Shown: in pieces, positions 1 to 7,059 of the stretch
How positions within the stretch are numbered: position 1 is the stretch's first letter
Layout of the letters: the number at the start of each line of letters is the position of its first letter
DNA from: Modicisalibacter coralii
GTDB lineage: Bacteria > Pseudomonadota > Gammaproteobacteria > Pseudomonadales > Halomonadaceae
Length of the DNA: 57,090 nt
Direction: 5' to 3'
NCBI RefSeq assembly: GCF_004117855.1
Contig: NZ_QWBW01000034.1
Span: forward strand, 1-57,090
The notes under the pieces: generated by a model
Database searches by the model: none
Told to the model about the DNA's origin: nothing
Seen by the model: only the letters and a program-made list of their open reading frames with translations
Position numbers and translations under genes: made by a program

Positions 1-328
1 CGTTGCCCGCTCCATTTTACGGTTCACTCAAGTTTGCTCCTCATCGCCACCCCGCATCAAGCCTTGATTCCTCGCCTTTTTCCTGTTCATTCGTGTTCGC
101 CGGTTGGCGTGCGTATGGTAGCCACGGCTGTATGGGGTCGTGTATGTTGGCTTTCCCAGCCACCCGTTGCCCGCTCCATTTTACGGTTCACTCAAGTTTG
201 CTCCTCATCGCCACCCCGCATCAAGCCTTGATTCCTCGCCTTTTTCCTGTTCATTCGTGTTCGCCGGTTGGCGTGCGTATGGTAGCCACGGCTGTATGGG
301 GTCGTGTATGTTGGCTTTCCCAGCCACC
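1..328. repeat. 164-bp perfect tandem duplication containing the putative attL core
   Basis: Positions 1-164 recur as 165-328 with no difference that I can see; each unit ends in CAGCCACC. The first 14 bases of each unit (CGTTGCCCGCTCCA) recur a third time at the other edge of the window (57076-57089), so this is the most likely attachment core. The duplication lies directly upstream of the integrase start at 347 and leaves no obvious Shine-Dalgarno sequence for it. It is open in several frames, but those frames look like chance ORFs. Confidence 0.85.
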
Positions 329-346
329 GACACCATACACCGACGC

Positions 347-1597
347 ATGAAACGCAAAGCCATCAAGCGCCGCCCGCTGGCGGATACCGTGCTGTCCACC
401 CTGGAGCCCGAGGAACGCGAGTACCGCGAATCCTACGGCATGGATCGCCTCTACTTCGTGGTCAGCCCGTCCGGCCGCAAGCGCTGGGAAGTGCGCTACA
501 AGAAACCGTCGAACGGCAAATGGGCCTGGATGGGCGTGGGTAGCTACCCCGACACGACGGCCAAGGCGGCTCGCCGGTCGGCGATGGATGTTGCCGAACT
601 GGTCGCCGAGGGGATCGACCCCGTCCAGCATCGCAAGATGGAGCGCGAAGGCGTCGAAGCGACGTTCGAGCAGACGACGCGCGAGTGGTATCAGCACAAG
701 GTCGCCTCGGGGCTCGCCGAAGGCACGTTGATTCAGGTGCGTCGCTGGATGAAGAACGATGCCCTGCCCCACTTGGGCCGGCTGCCCATCGCCAAAGTGA
801 CGCGGGCCGATTGCGCCAAGCTCCAGACGTTCATCGAGGCACGCGGATCATTCGAGGTGGCCGACAAGAGCCGCGCCTGGCTCAATCAGATATTCGGCTA
901 TGCCATCGCCCTGGGGCGCACTGACAACAACCCGGCATCGAATCTGGCGGACATCGCGGCCAAGCCGCCCGAGGTGGAGCACTACCCGCACCTACTGGAG
1001 CAGGAGCTTCCTCACTTCCTACAGCAGCTCAGGAAGACCACCGGCGGTCCTGTAGTGAAGACGGCAGCATGGATGGTCGTCAGGACTGCGTCGCGCCCTG
1101 GCATGGTCAGGTGGGCAGAGTGGAGCGAGATCGACCTGAAGGAAGGTCTGTGGACCGTCCCGGGCGAGAAGATGAAGATGCGACGCGACCACATCGTGCC
1201 GCTGTCGCCTCAAGTGGTGGAGATGTTGGAAGCGCTGGCCCCGATTACCGGGCATTCGCGCTACCTGTTCGCGGGCGGGGGCGCCAAGGTGCCAGTGATC
1301 TCCGACATGGCGATCAACTCCCTGTTTCGACGCGCTGGCTACAAGCGGCGCATGACCGGGCATGGATCTCGCCATACCGCGAAGACCCTGCTATCCGAGC
1401 ATGGTTGGCCGAAAGCCTGGACAGAGATGCAACTGGCACACAAGCCGCCTGGATTGGAGGGGACGTACAACAAGGCCGCGTATCTGAATCAGCGGCGGGT
1501 GATGATGGGATGGTACTGTGACTATCTGGACGCGCTGGAGTCGGGCATGACCGAGGAGCAGAAGCAATCCTTCGCCGAGCGCGTCATGCACCGCTAG
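347..1597 (+). CDS. int: P4-type tyrosine integrase
   Basis: Site-specific recombinase of 416 aa that should integrate and, with an excisionase, excise the prophage. The N-terminal 95 residues look like the arm-binding domain of P4-family integrases (LYFVVSPSGRKRWEVRYK, then GVGSYPDTTAKAARR). A SAM-like core-binding domain spans about 105-205. The catalytic domain shows Arg250 (ASRPGMVRWAEW), Lys277, the HGSRH box (339-343), His365 (QLAHK) and the nucleophile Tyr374 (GTYNKAAYL). The frame is open upstream to 140, but that part is only the tandem repeat, so I place the start at 347, the first Met of the recognisable fold. No clear ribosome binding site is seen. It converges on the excisionase gene and overlaps it by 14 bp. 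Confidence 0.93.
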   Translation: MKRKAIKRRPLADTVLSTLEPEEREYRESYGMDRLYFVVSPSGRKRWEVRYKKPSNGKWAWMGVGSYPDTTAKAARRSAMDVAELVAEGIDPVQHRKMEREGVEATFEQTTREWYQHKVASGLAEGTLIQVRRWMKNDALPHLGRLPIAKVTRADCAKLQTFIEARGSFEVADKSRAWLNQIFGYAIALGRTDNNPASNLADIAAKPPEVEHYPHLLEQELPHFLQQLRKTTGGPVVKTAAWMVVRTASRPGMVRWAEWSEIDLKEGLWTVPGEKMKMRRDHIVPLSPQVVEMLEALAPITGHSRYLFAGGGAKVPVISDMAINSLFRRAGYKRRMTGHGSRHTAKTLLSEHGWPKAWTEMQLAHKPPGLEGTYNKAAYLNQRRVMMGWYCDYLDALESGMTEEQKQSFAERVMHR

Positions 1598-1802
1598 CCT
1601 GCCGGCGCATCCACTCCTCAAGATCCGATTCGACCCATCTCAGGGTGGCATGGCGCCCAGTCCCGTTGCCGATATTGATCGGCTTGGGAAACGTCGGGTC
1701 TTGCATGCGCAGCTCGTAAATTTTCGTGCGCTTGTATCCGGTGCGCTCCATGATGTCTCGCATCGTGAGCCAGCGTACCGGCTTATCTACTGCATGATTC
1801 AT
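1584..1802 (-). CDS. AlpA-family excisionase/regulator
   Basis: A 72-aa MerR-like helix-turn-helix protein of the AlpA family (RWLTMRDIMERTGYKRTKIY, then FPKPINIG and a C-terminal acidic WVESDLEEW). Proteins of this kind act as excisionases or activate excision in P4-like elements. Its position tail-to-tail with the integrase, with a 14-bp overlap, supports that role. GAGGAGG lies 4 nt before ATG 1802; a GTG one codon upstream is also possible. It is probably the last gene of the leftward operon, so excisionase would be made on induction. Confidence 0.85.
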   Translation of the reverse strand: MNHAVDKPVRWLTMRDIMERTGYKRTKIYELRMQDPTFPKPINIGNGTGRHATLRWVESDLEEWMRRQASGA

Positions 1803-1811
1803 CACGCCTCC

Positions 1812-2189
1812 TCAATACAGGTTCTCAATGCCTGTCGGGATGCCTGCATCTTCCGCCACCGACTCAAAAGCGAAACATGGCACCCGGTATCCTTCGGCTT
1901 TAAGCTCTCGCATCTTCGCCAGCAGCTCTTCGGCGTCATGGATGTGGAACGTCTCTCCGTCTGCACTCAGTCCGATTGGCACGCGCTCAGCCCGGCTCAC
2001 ATACTCCATTTGCTTAGCGTGCGCTTCTGCAAAGCTTCCATCCTTGAGGGATTCCTGCGTCAGCTTCGCTCTTGGCACGTCTCCGGCAACTCGGTTCTTG
2101 GCGACATGCAGCATGTAGACGCCATCGAATCCCTCGTAAATGTAGAGATCGCAACGCCAATCATTGCTGCTGAATCTGCAAAAGCTCAT
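1812..2189 (-). CDS. hypothetical phage protein (125 aa)
   Basis: No family recognised. The start at 2189 is chosen because GGGAGGATGG precedes the ATG directly; the longer open frame runs through an upstream terminator. The N-terminal half (CDLYIYEGFDGVYMLHVAKN) reads like a beta-rich small domain, and the C-terminal half is helical and acidic. It sits between the AlpA gene and a terminator, so it may form a short terminal transcription unit with the excisionase. Confidence 0.6.
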   Translation of the reverse strand: MSFCRFSSNDWRCDLYIYEGFDGVYMLHVAKNRVAGDVPRAKLTQESLKDGSFAEAHAKQMEYVSRAERVPIGLSADGETFHIHDAEELLAKMRELKAEGYRVPCFAFESVAEDAGIPTGIENLY

Positions 2190-2203
2190 CCCATCCTCCC
2201 AAC

Positions 2204-2223
2204 AAAAAAGGCGCCTCAGCGCC
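2204..2223 (-). terminator. intrinsic terminator
   Basis: Read leftward: GGCGC, TGAG loop, GCGCC, then six T. It directly follows the gene ending at 2228 and precedes the gene starting at 2189. Confidence 0.75.
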
Positions 2224-2227
2224 TGTG

Positions 2228-2458
2228 TTATCTCCCGGCCCAATCTCTCAGCCGTTGCTTAATCGTTCGCTTAATCGTTCGCCGTCGCCTATTGGCCAGC
2301 GCGTACTCATAGAATAGATCGCAGCAGTCGAAATACGCCGCCTTGGGGTTGTCTCCATGACCGCAAAGCACCTCGCCATGCTTCAGCGGCCAGACGTAGC
2401 ATTGCCATCGTAGCTGGCCGGCAACGCTGACCTCACGTAGCCTTGGTTTGTGCATCAT
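2228..2458 (-). CDS. hypothetical small protein
   Basis: 76 aa. No family recognised; it has two Cys (DCCDLFYEYALANRRRR) and a basic C-terminus. It starts with ATG ATG inside the stop of the preceding gene (AATGATG), behind GGAGGGTG, so its translation is probably coupled to the upstream membrane protein. A terminator follows immediately. Confidence 0.6.
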   Translation of the reverse strand: MMHKPRLREVSVAGQLRWQCYVWPLKHGEVLCGHGDNPKAAYFDCCDLFYEYALANRRRRTIKRTIKQRLRDWAGR

Positions 2459-2670
2459 TCACCCTCCATCTCTTTCGCCAGCCCTGACGCCGTCCTCGAC
2501 ACCAGCAGGCATGCCGTGGCAAGGCAAAGGGACTGAAGCGTCGGCAGCGTCCACGCCCATCCATGAACGATCCAGTTCGCCAAAGCGGCGGCTCCTGATA
2601 CCAGCGCAGCGACGAACACGATGGCCTCAAGCCTTTTGATCATCCTGAGATTTTTTACCCGGATTTTCAC
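2455..2670 (-). CDS. small membrane protein
   Basis: About 71 aa with two hydrophobic stretches (AIVFVAALVSGAAALANWIV and TLQSLCLATACLLV) and a charged tail. The preferred start is GTG 2670, which overlaps the stop of the upstream gene as ATGTGA; an internal ATG (MIKRLEA) is the alternative. Function unknown. Confidence 0.55.
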   Translation of the reverse strand: MKIRVKNLRMIKRLEAIVFVAALVSGAAALANWIVHGWAWTLPTLQSLCLATACLLVSRTASGLAKEMEGE

Positions 2671-2900
2671 ATCGCCACCCTCACTTGCATGTGTGATAAC
2701 TGCGCCGTCACCCGCATGGCGACATGACCCCTTTGGCTCGTAACGTGCCACCCGCCGCATGACCGGCACGCGTAAATCGACATGCACGGCTTGCCGAATG
2801 CCGAGCAACTGCACATCGCAGCGGCCCGGGCTTCCTCCTCCGTGCTATATCGCAGCTTGGCGAGACAGCGCGGCTCGTCACGATAGCGGTGGGTGTTCAT
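2667..2900 (-). CDS. small Cys-rich phage protein cut off from its ribosome binding site
   Basis: About 77 aa, containing CSAFGKPCMSIYACRSCGGW, a likely zinc-binding knuckle seen in small phage proteins. The ATG at 2900 lies directly beside the left end of a tnpB element and has no Shine-Dalgarno sequence now. If the element (2903-4216) is removed, GGAGGACACTG from the upstream gene falls just before this ATG, a good site. Expression is therefore probably reduced since the insertion. Confidence 0.6.
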   Translation of the reverse strand: MNTHRYRDEPRCLAKLRYSTEEEARAAAMCSCSAFGKPCMSIYACRSCGGWHVTSQRGHVAMRVTAQLSHMQVRVAM

Positions 2901-2902
2901 CA

Positions 2903-4216
2903 ATTTTGCGCGAGATACCCCGTACTTTTAGTGCGGGGAGGGATAGCGCGTCGTCCGCAGGACGACCCTGTTCTCGCTGCCTCCTTCTCAGGTAGTTGCT
3001 ATCTTCACATTTTAGGGCATATGATGTGAGCTATGACGAAACGCGCCTATAAATACCGCTTCTACCCAACGTCTGAACAAGCGCAACTTCTTGCTCAGAC
3101 GTTCGGTTGTGTGCGTTTTGTCTACAACGCGGTGCTGCGCTGGCGTACTGACGCCTTCTACAAAGAGAAGGTCAGGGTTGGTTACGTCGCCGCCAACGCC
3201 CGCTTGACGGCCATGAAGAAAGACGCTGACCTGTCGTTTCTGAATGACGTATCTTGCGTCCCGCTTCAACAGGCGCTTAGGCATCAGCAGACGGCCTTCA
3301 AGAACTTCTTCGAGGGCCGCGCTCGCTACCCGAACTTCAAGAGCAAGCGGCACCGCCAGTCGGCGGAGTTCACTCGCTCGGCTTTCAAATACCGGGATGG
3401 TCAGCTGTTTCTTGCCAAGTGCAAGGAGCCTCTGTCGATCCGCTGGAGCCGTGAACTGCCCAGCGATCCGACGACCGTCACTGTTTCCAAGGACTCGGCA
3501 GGCCGATACTTCGTCAGCTGCCTGTGCGAGTTCGATCCCGAGACGCTTCCCGTCACCTCGAAGATGGTGGGCATCGATCTCGGCCTGAAAGACCTGTTCG
3601 TCACCAGCGACGGACATCGAATCGGCAATCCCCGTCATACGGCGAAATACGCTACTCGTCTGGCCAAGGCACAGCGACGGCTGAGCAAGAAGCGGCTCGG
3701 CTCCGCTAACCGTGCCAAGGCCAAGAAACGAGTGGCACGTATTCACGCCAAGATCTCCGATTGCCGAATGGATCTCTTGCACAAGCTGTCCCGCAGGCTG
3801 ATTAACGAGAACCAAGTAGTCTGCGTCGAATCCCTGAAAGTGAAGAACATGCTCCGCAATCCAACCCTGAGTAAGGCCATAAGCGATGCCGGCTGGGGTG
3901 AGTTCGTGCGCCAGTTGGAATACAAGGCGCAGTGGGCAGGGAGACAGTTGGTCAAGATCGACCAGTGGTATCCCAGCACCAAGCGCTGCTCGAATTGCGG
4001 ACACATTAAAGACGCGCTTCCGCTGAGCGTCCGCGTCTGGATCTGCCCCGCCTGCGGGGTCAACCACGACCGTGACATCAACGCTGCGCGTAATATCAAA
4101 GCCGCCGGGCTGGCGGTGTTAGCCCTTGGAGAGAATGTCAGTGGCATGGAGCAAGTCTCCGTGTCCAGTTCTCGGTGAATTGGGAATCCCCGTCCTTTAG
4201 GTCGGGGAGCAGTCAA
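2903..4216 (+). mobile_element. IS200/IS605-type tnpB-only element, copy 1
   Basis: A 1.3-kb element with no tnpA. The left end has an imperfect palindrome at 2918-2938 (CCCCGTAC, loop, GTGCGGGG); the right end has one at 4188-4207 (CCCCGTCC, loop, GGTCGGGG) and closes with GTCAA at 4216. Ends were placed by comparing the two copies: sequence similarity stops after GTCAA on the right, and on the left after a TCATCA that both copies share. As expected for this family there is no target duplication. It separates two leftward genes and supplies a TGA stop to the one at 4213-4542. Confidence 0.82.
3033..4178 (+). CDS. tnpB: TnpB RNA-guided endonuclease (IS605 OrfB family)
   Basis: 381 aa, the usual length for TnpB. 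An N-terminal HTH and OrfB_IS605 region is followed by the RuvC-like nuclease: Asp182 in GIDLGLKDL, Glu266 in VCVESLKVKNM, and the final acidic motif HDRDINAARNI (345-355). A zinc ribbon is formed by CSNCG (319) and CPACG (338). All catalytic residues appear intact. Known TnpB proteins cut DNA next to a TAM using an omega-RNA made from the element's right end. It is about 85% identical by eye to the second copy at 26319-27464, so the two are not recent duplicates. Confidence 0.93.
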   Translation: MTKRAYKYRFYPTSEQAQLLAQTFGCVRFVYNAVLRWRTDAFYKEKVRVGYVAANARLTAMKKDADLSFLNDVSCVPLQQALRHQQTAFKNFFEGRARYPNFKSKRHRQSAEFTRSAFKYRDGQLFLAKCKEPLSIRWSRELPSDPTTVTVSKDSAGRYFVSCLCEFDPETLPVTSKMVGIDLGLKDLFVTSDGHRIGNPRHTAKYATRLAKAQRRLSKKRLGSANRAKAKKRVARIHAKISDCRMDLLHKLSRRLINENQVVCVESLKVKNMLRNPTLSKAISDAGWGEFVRQLEYKAQWAGRQLVKIDQWYPSTKRCSNCGHIKDALPLSVRVWICPACGVNHDRDINAARNIKAAGLAVLALGENVSGMEQVSVSSSR

Positions 4217-4236
4217 GTGTCCTCCTCTGCCATAGC
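4080..4236 (+). ncRNA. putative omega-RNA (reRNA) scaffold and guide of tnpB copy 1
   Basis: Inferred from family knowledge: TnpB guide RNAs come from the 3' end of tnpB plus the right end, and the guide begins at the element boundary. Here the scaffold would end with the right-end palindrome and GTCAA at 4216, and the guide would start GTGTCCTCCTCTGCCA at 4217. The 5' limit is arbitrary. Confidence 0.4.
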
Positions 4237-4542
4237 GGCGGCAGCACGTACGATCGCGCGGCGGAAACCAGTGATGTCGTATTCATCGCAGATGGGGCAA
4301 GCGTTGAACGACATGTCCCCGACAACAGTGATGATCGGTTCACCTAGTTCGTTCTCGCCGCGATGGGTGTCGAGCTTCATGTCGTGCAACAGTCGAAACG
4401 CATCGCCGTCGTCTGCAAGTGGGTTCCATACCTCGAAACACCCATACTCATCTGTCCTTCCAACACCCCGCCACACGACATGATATTTACCATCTATGCC
4501 GGCAGCCCGCGCCGCCTTCTCCAGCAGTTCCTTGTCGTCCAT
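4213..4542 (-). CDS. hypothetical phage protein with 3' end replaced by the IS
   Basis: 109 aa of a type common in phage accessory regions: an N-terminal helix, then FEVWNPLADDGDAFRL, and a CPICDE pair. SD GAGGTGAGCG precedes ATG 4542. The stop codon TGA lies inside the GTCAA terminus of the tnpB element. In the reconstructed empty site the frame would continue about nine codons and overlap the next gene. Function unknown. Confidence 0.65.
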   Translation of the reverse strand: MDDKELLEKAARAAGIDGKYHVVWRGVGRTDEYGCFEVWNPLADDGDAFRLLHDMKLDTHRGENELGEPIITVVGDMSFNACPICDEYDITGFRRAIVRAAAAMAEEDT

Positions 4543-4545
4543 CGC

Positions 4546-4830
4546 TCACCTCACAAATTGGTATCGCCCGTCAACCACGCTTGCTTTCTGTCGCTTCGCC
4601 ACATCGCTATGGCTCTGCGCCGGCATTGTCGCCGCAATTTGCTTGTCCATACCACGCGACACTCGACCGTAATACGTGCCATCCGGGATGCCGTTCTTTC
4701 GCGCCATTAGCAGCCAGGGATTGATGGGGCGGTACTGGCCACGAAAGCGCCGATCGCTGTCATCCGGGCAAAACAAAGGCGCCGATTTCAGGGCGCCTAT
4801 GGGTCGGTCGTTGTGGTGAATTAGTGCCAT
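4546..4830 (-). CDS. small phage protein with DRPIGA N-terminal motif (A)
   Basis: 94 aa starting MALIHHNDRPIGALKSAP, then PINPWLLMARKNGIPDGTYY and a basic tail. The start at 4830 follows GGGGGTG. Its N-terminal motif and the following RKNGIPDGTY/GRVSRGM stretch resemble the neighbour at 4851-5225, suggesting an old tandem duplication. The codons for GALKSA form a hairpin followed by TTTGTTTT, which reads like a terminator within the first 25 codons. Function unknown. Confidence 0.6.
   Translation of the reverse strand: MALIHHNDRPIGALKSAPLFCPDDSDRRFRGQYRPINPWLLMARKNGIPDGTYYGRVSRGMDKQIAATMPAQSHSDVAKRQKASVVDGRYQFVR
4770..4798 (-). terminator. terminator-like hairpin inside the start of a coding region
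   Basis: Read leftward: GGCGCC, CTGAAATC loop, GGCGCC, then TTTGTTTT. It lies within codons about 12-22 of the gene 4546-4830, so it may act as an attenuator when translation is weak. Confidence 0.5.
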
Positions 4831-4850
4831 CATCACCCCCTTTTGTACGT

Positions 4851-5225
4851 TTACCCAGGCAGCCTGCCGGTCTGCCTCAAAGTCCTGATCCGCGCCTGGA
4901 TCACGTTCTGGTAACGCCCAAGCTCTTGCGCCACCTCCGGCCACGTATAGCCTTGGTGCCTCATCCGAAGCGCCTTACTGATTTCCCAATCATCAAAGTG
5001 GCGCTTATGCTTGACTGGCTTTCTGAGTGCGTCATAGACGCTCATACCGCTCTCTCGTCGGCGCGAGAAAGTCGATAGCTGAATGCCGGCCTGATCGCAG
5101 ATGTCTTGCCAGCACATGACAATCCATTGGCGCTGTTTCGGCTTCTCGTCGTGGTCGTCACCGTCGATGATGGGCGCGGCCTTGATCGCCCCAATCGGCC
5201 GGTCACTCTTGTGCAGTAGGCTCAT
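4851..5225 (-). CDS. small phage protein with DRPIGA N-terminal motif (B), HTH-like
   Basis: 124 aa starting MSLLHKSDRPIGAIKAAP. Downstream, WQDICDQAGIQLSTFSRRRE and a second segment (YTWPEVAQELGRYQNVIQAR) look like two DNA-binding helix-turn-helix-like units. AAGGAG lies 8 nt before ATG 5225. It overlaps the upstream gene by 23 bp. Possibly a transcription regulator; family not recognised. Confidence 0.6.
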   Translation of the reverse strand: MSLLHKSDRPIGAIKAAPIIDGDDHDEKPKQRQWIVMCWQDICDQAGIQLSTFSRRRESGMSVYDALRKPVKHKRHFDDWEISKALRMRHQGYTWPEVAQELGRYQNVIQARIRTLRQTGRLPG

Positions 5226-5586
5226 GGGTGGCTCCTTCGGCCTGGCGGCGGTATCCGTCACGCAGGACAAGTAACTCTAAACGATCATCCCTGTCGATTA
5301 TCTCCGGCAGCAGTTCGTCCAGCACCTCCGCCTTCATCCGCGCATCGCGCTTGGCGAGGGAGGTTTCGGGCATGTCGTCCTCGTCTCTGTCCGAGAGCCA
5401 ATCGAGAAATGCGTCCGCCTCTTTCTGACAGCCGAAATAGCCGCGCTCGTCTCGCTCGTAGTGCCACAACTTCGCAAGAGCAATGCCATGGCGCCACTCC
5501 TCCATATACGCCGCCAGCGCGTCCCTCTCAGCCTTTACCTTCTCCAACTCCTTGAGGGCATCCGTATACTTCTGATCCATTGCCAT
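5203..5586 (-). CDS. coiled-coil phage protein (ead/Ea22-like)
   Basis: 127 aa, charged, with an N-terminal coiled coil (YTDALKELEKVKAERDALAA) typical of lambdoid early accessory proteins of the Ea22 kind. ATG 5586 shares its A with the stop of the upstream gene (TGATG) and follows GGAGGTG. Function unknown. Confidence 0.6.
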   Translation of the reverse strand: MAMDQKYTDALKELEKVKAERDALAAYMEEWRHGIALAKLWHYERDERGYFGCQKEADAFLDWLSDRDEDDMPETSLAKRDARMKAEVLDELLPEIIDRDDRLELLVLRDGYRRQAEGATHEPTAQE

Positions 5587-5783
5587 CACTCACCTCCGCT
5601 CAGTTCTTCTTCTTCCCGGTGGAACTCCATACATTCATAGCCCCTAGGCATTGCCCAATAAGGGCATGGATACTCCTCCTCACTCACCACCCGCACCGGC
5701 CTACCGAATTGCTCGCAAAGGTGTCCGATCATCACGTTCTTCGCCTCGAGTCGCCCGTGATCCGGGCATTCGTAGGTCACCAT
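5586..5783 (-). CDS. small protein with Cys/His residues
   Basis: 65 aa beginning MVTYECPDHGRLEAKNVMIG, with further Cys at HLCEQF, PCPYW and YECMEF, so possibly zinc-binding. The start at 5783 is chosen for GGAG 7 nt upstream; it overlaps the membrane-protein gene 5701-5919 by 83 bp in another frame. Confidence 0.5.
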   Translation of the reverse strand: MVTYECPDHGRLEAKNVMIGHLCEQFGRPVRVVSEEEYPCPYWAMPRGYECMEFHREEEELSGGE

Positions 5784-5919
5784 CGCTTTGCTCCAGTTCT
5801 CTCTCGAATTGTTCGCTCGCATCGCTGGCGTTACCTGACACGCGGCAGAGCGCGAGCATGAACAGGTAGGCCAGGGCGAACCAGCATAGGATTACGGGGT
5901 AAAACCAGATCGAAGTCAT
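5701..5919 (-). CDS. small single-pass membrane protein
   Basis: 72 aa. The first 27 residues are strongly hydrophobic (WFYPVILCWFALAYLFMLAL); the rest is polar and highly charged. It starts at ATG 5919 inside the stop of the upstream gene (ATGA). The last 25 codons overlap the next gene, so the real product might be shorter if a frameshift exists. Confidence 0.5.
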   Translation of the reverse strand: MTSIWFYPVILCWFALAYLFMLALCRVSGNASDASEQFERELEQSDGDLRMPGSRATRGEERDDRTPLRAIR

Positions 5920-6095
5920 GACGCCTCCTGTCGCTTGGTCAGCAGATCCATCAGCCGCATGTTCTCAATCTCCAGATACGCCAGCTTCCGCTCTGCGCTG
6001 GCCAGCATCGCCCTGAGCGCCAAGTTGTCGTTGCGCAGCTCGTGAATGATCAGCGCCTCGCACTGCGGCCCTTCCATGCCTTGGTCGGTTGCCAT
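5916..6095 (-). CDS. small coiled-coil protein
   Basis: 59 aa, mostly one amphipathic helix with heptad-like leucines (LRNDNLALRAMLASAERKL). It is coupled to dCTP deaminase upstream (TGATG at 6095) and to the membrane protein downstream (ATGA). SD GGGGGTGAGG. Function unknown. Confidence 0.55.
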   Translation of the reverse strand: MATDQGMEGPQCEALIIHELRNDNLALRAMLASAERKLAYLEIENMRLMDLLTKRQEAS

Positions 6096-6646
6096 CACCT
6101 CACCCCCTTAGATGCCTCAACTGTCTTGCTTTGGTTGTATTGGCCGCGCACCGCATAGCTCGCGCTTTCCGGTACTGGCTGCCCTCGCCAGAACACCATC
6201 TGACCGCACTTGTCACCGGGCTTAAGAACGAGCGAATGGAAGGTCAAGCAGTTGACCAACTCCAGCGTAAGCGCGCTGCCGTGCCACGTCGGGTCAGCCC
6301 ATCCCGCGAAAAGATGCTGCAGCCCAGCCCTGGCAAGGCTGCTCTTGAGCATGTAGTGGCCGGCGATGTCGTTTGGAAGGTGGAAAATCTGCTGAGTGGC
6401 AGCAAGCGCGAACTCGCCCGGATGCAAGACGAGTTGCCCCGTCCTTTTACTCATTGCCGGCGTCTGCTTTTCGCCAAGGTGTACCAGCCTCGTGAGGCGA
6501 TTGTCGTTCTCAGGTAGTGACTCCTTCAGGAATCCATCGGCCAGCGTCAGATCGATGCTCGCCCCGTTGATCTGATCCGGCTCCACGCCCTCAATCGCCC
6601 CGCTTTCGACCAGTGCGACCAGCTCGTTATGCGTCAGTAGCGACAT
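6095..6646 (-). CDS. dcd: dCTP deaminase
   Basis: 183 aa, matching the Dcd/dUTPase superfamily in length and motifs: NGASIDLTLADGF near the N-terminus, a LHPGEFALAATQ strand, the catalytic-site segment MLKSSLARAGL, and WADPTWHGSALTLELVN, followed by KPGDKCGQMVFW. It would convert dCTP to dUTP (or dUMP), feeding dTTP synthesis during phage replication. The second of two ATG codons is preferred because GGAGG lies 4 nt ahead. Coupled to 6646-7059 (TGATG). Confidence 0.85.
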   Translation of the reverse strand: MSLLTHNELVALVESGAIEGVEPDQINGASIDLTLADGFLKESLPENDNRLTRLVHLGEKQTPAMSKRTGQLVLHPGEFALAATQQIFHLPNDIAGHYMLKSSLARAGLQHLFAGWADPTWHGSALTLELVNCLTFHSLVLKPGDKCGQMVFWRGQPVPESASYAVRGQYNQSKTVEASKGVR

Positions 6647-7059
6647 CATTCCTCCACGTATTTCTCGACGGTGTAGACGTGACTGTCGCCGTGCTGTTGA
6701 GACTGAGTCCCGTCACTGAATAACCGATACTCGGCGGGTAGGGTTGCGATATGCTCCATTACGATTTCGCGCTGTTCATCCTTGCCCGAAAGAGACTTAG
6801 CCCGGCGACACTCAACTCGCTCCCTGATCACCTTCATACCCAGCTTGCTGCGATCATCTTCGTGAGTGAATCGGTTGACGGGCGCTTTCACTGCACCAAG
6901 GCCGGTCAGGCATCGCATAAAGTCTGCCAGCGGCATCTCAAACTCGACGATAGGTAGCCGCGATGATTCGTCATCGATACTGACTACAATCACTTCCTCG
7001 TCTCTGGCCCCGCCTTGTGGGCGAGAGATCGTCACTGAAACCTGCTTCGGTGTACTCAT
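6646..7059 (-). CDS. hypothetical phage protein
   Basis: 137 aa, beta-rich N-terminal half (VSVTISRPQGG, EEVIVVSIDDESS) then a helical, charged segment. SD GGAGG stands 5 nt before ATG 7059, which overlaps the stop of a 31-codon ORF. Upstream of and coupled to dcd. Family not recognised. Confidence 0.6.
   Translation of the reverse strand: MSTPKQVSVTISRPQGGARDEEVIVVSIDDESSRLPIVEFEMPLADFMRCLTGLGAVKAPVNRFTHEDDRSKLGMKVIRERVECRRAKSLSGKDEQREIVMEHIATLPAEYRLFSDGTQSQQHGDSHVYTVEKYVEE

Noticed and set aside
140-346. Longer integrase frame starting in the tandem repeat
   Set aside because: The extra 69 codons are only repeat sequence with no similarity to integrase N-termini; the fold starts at 347.
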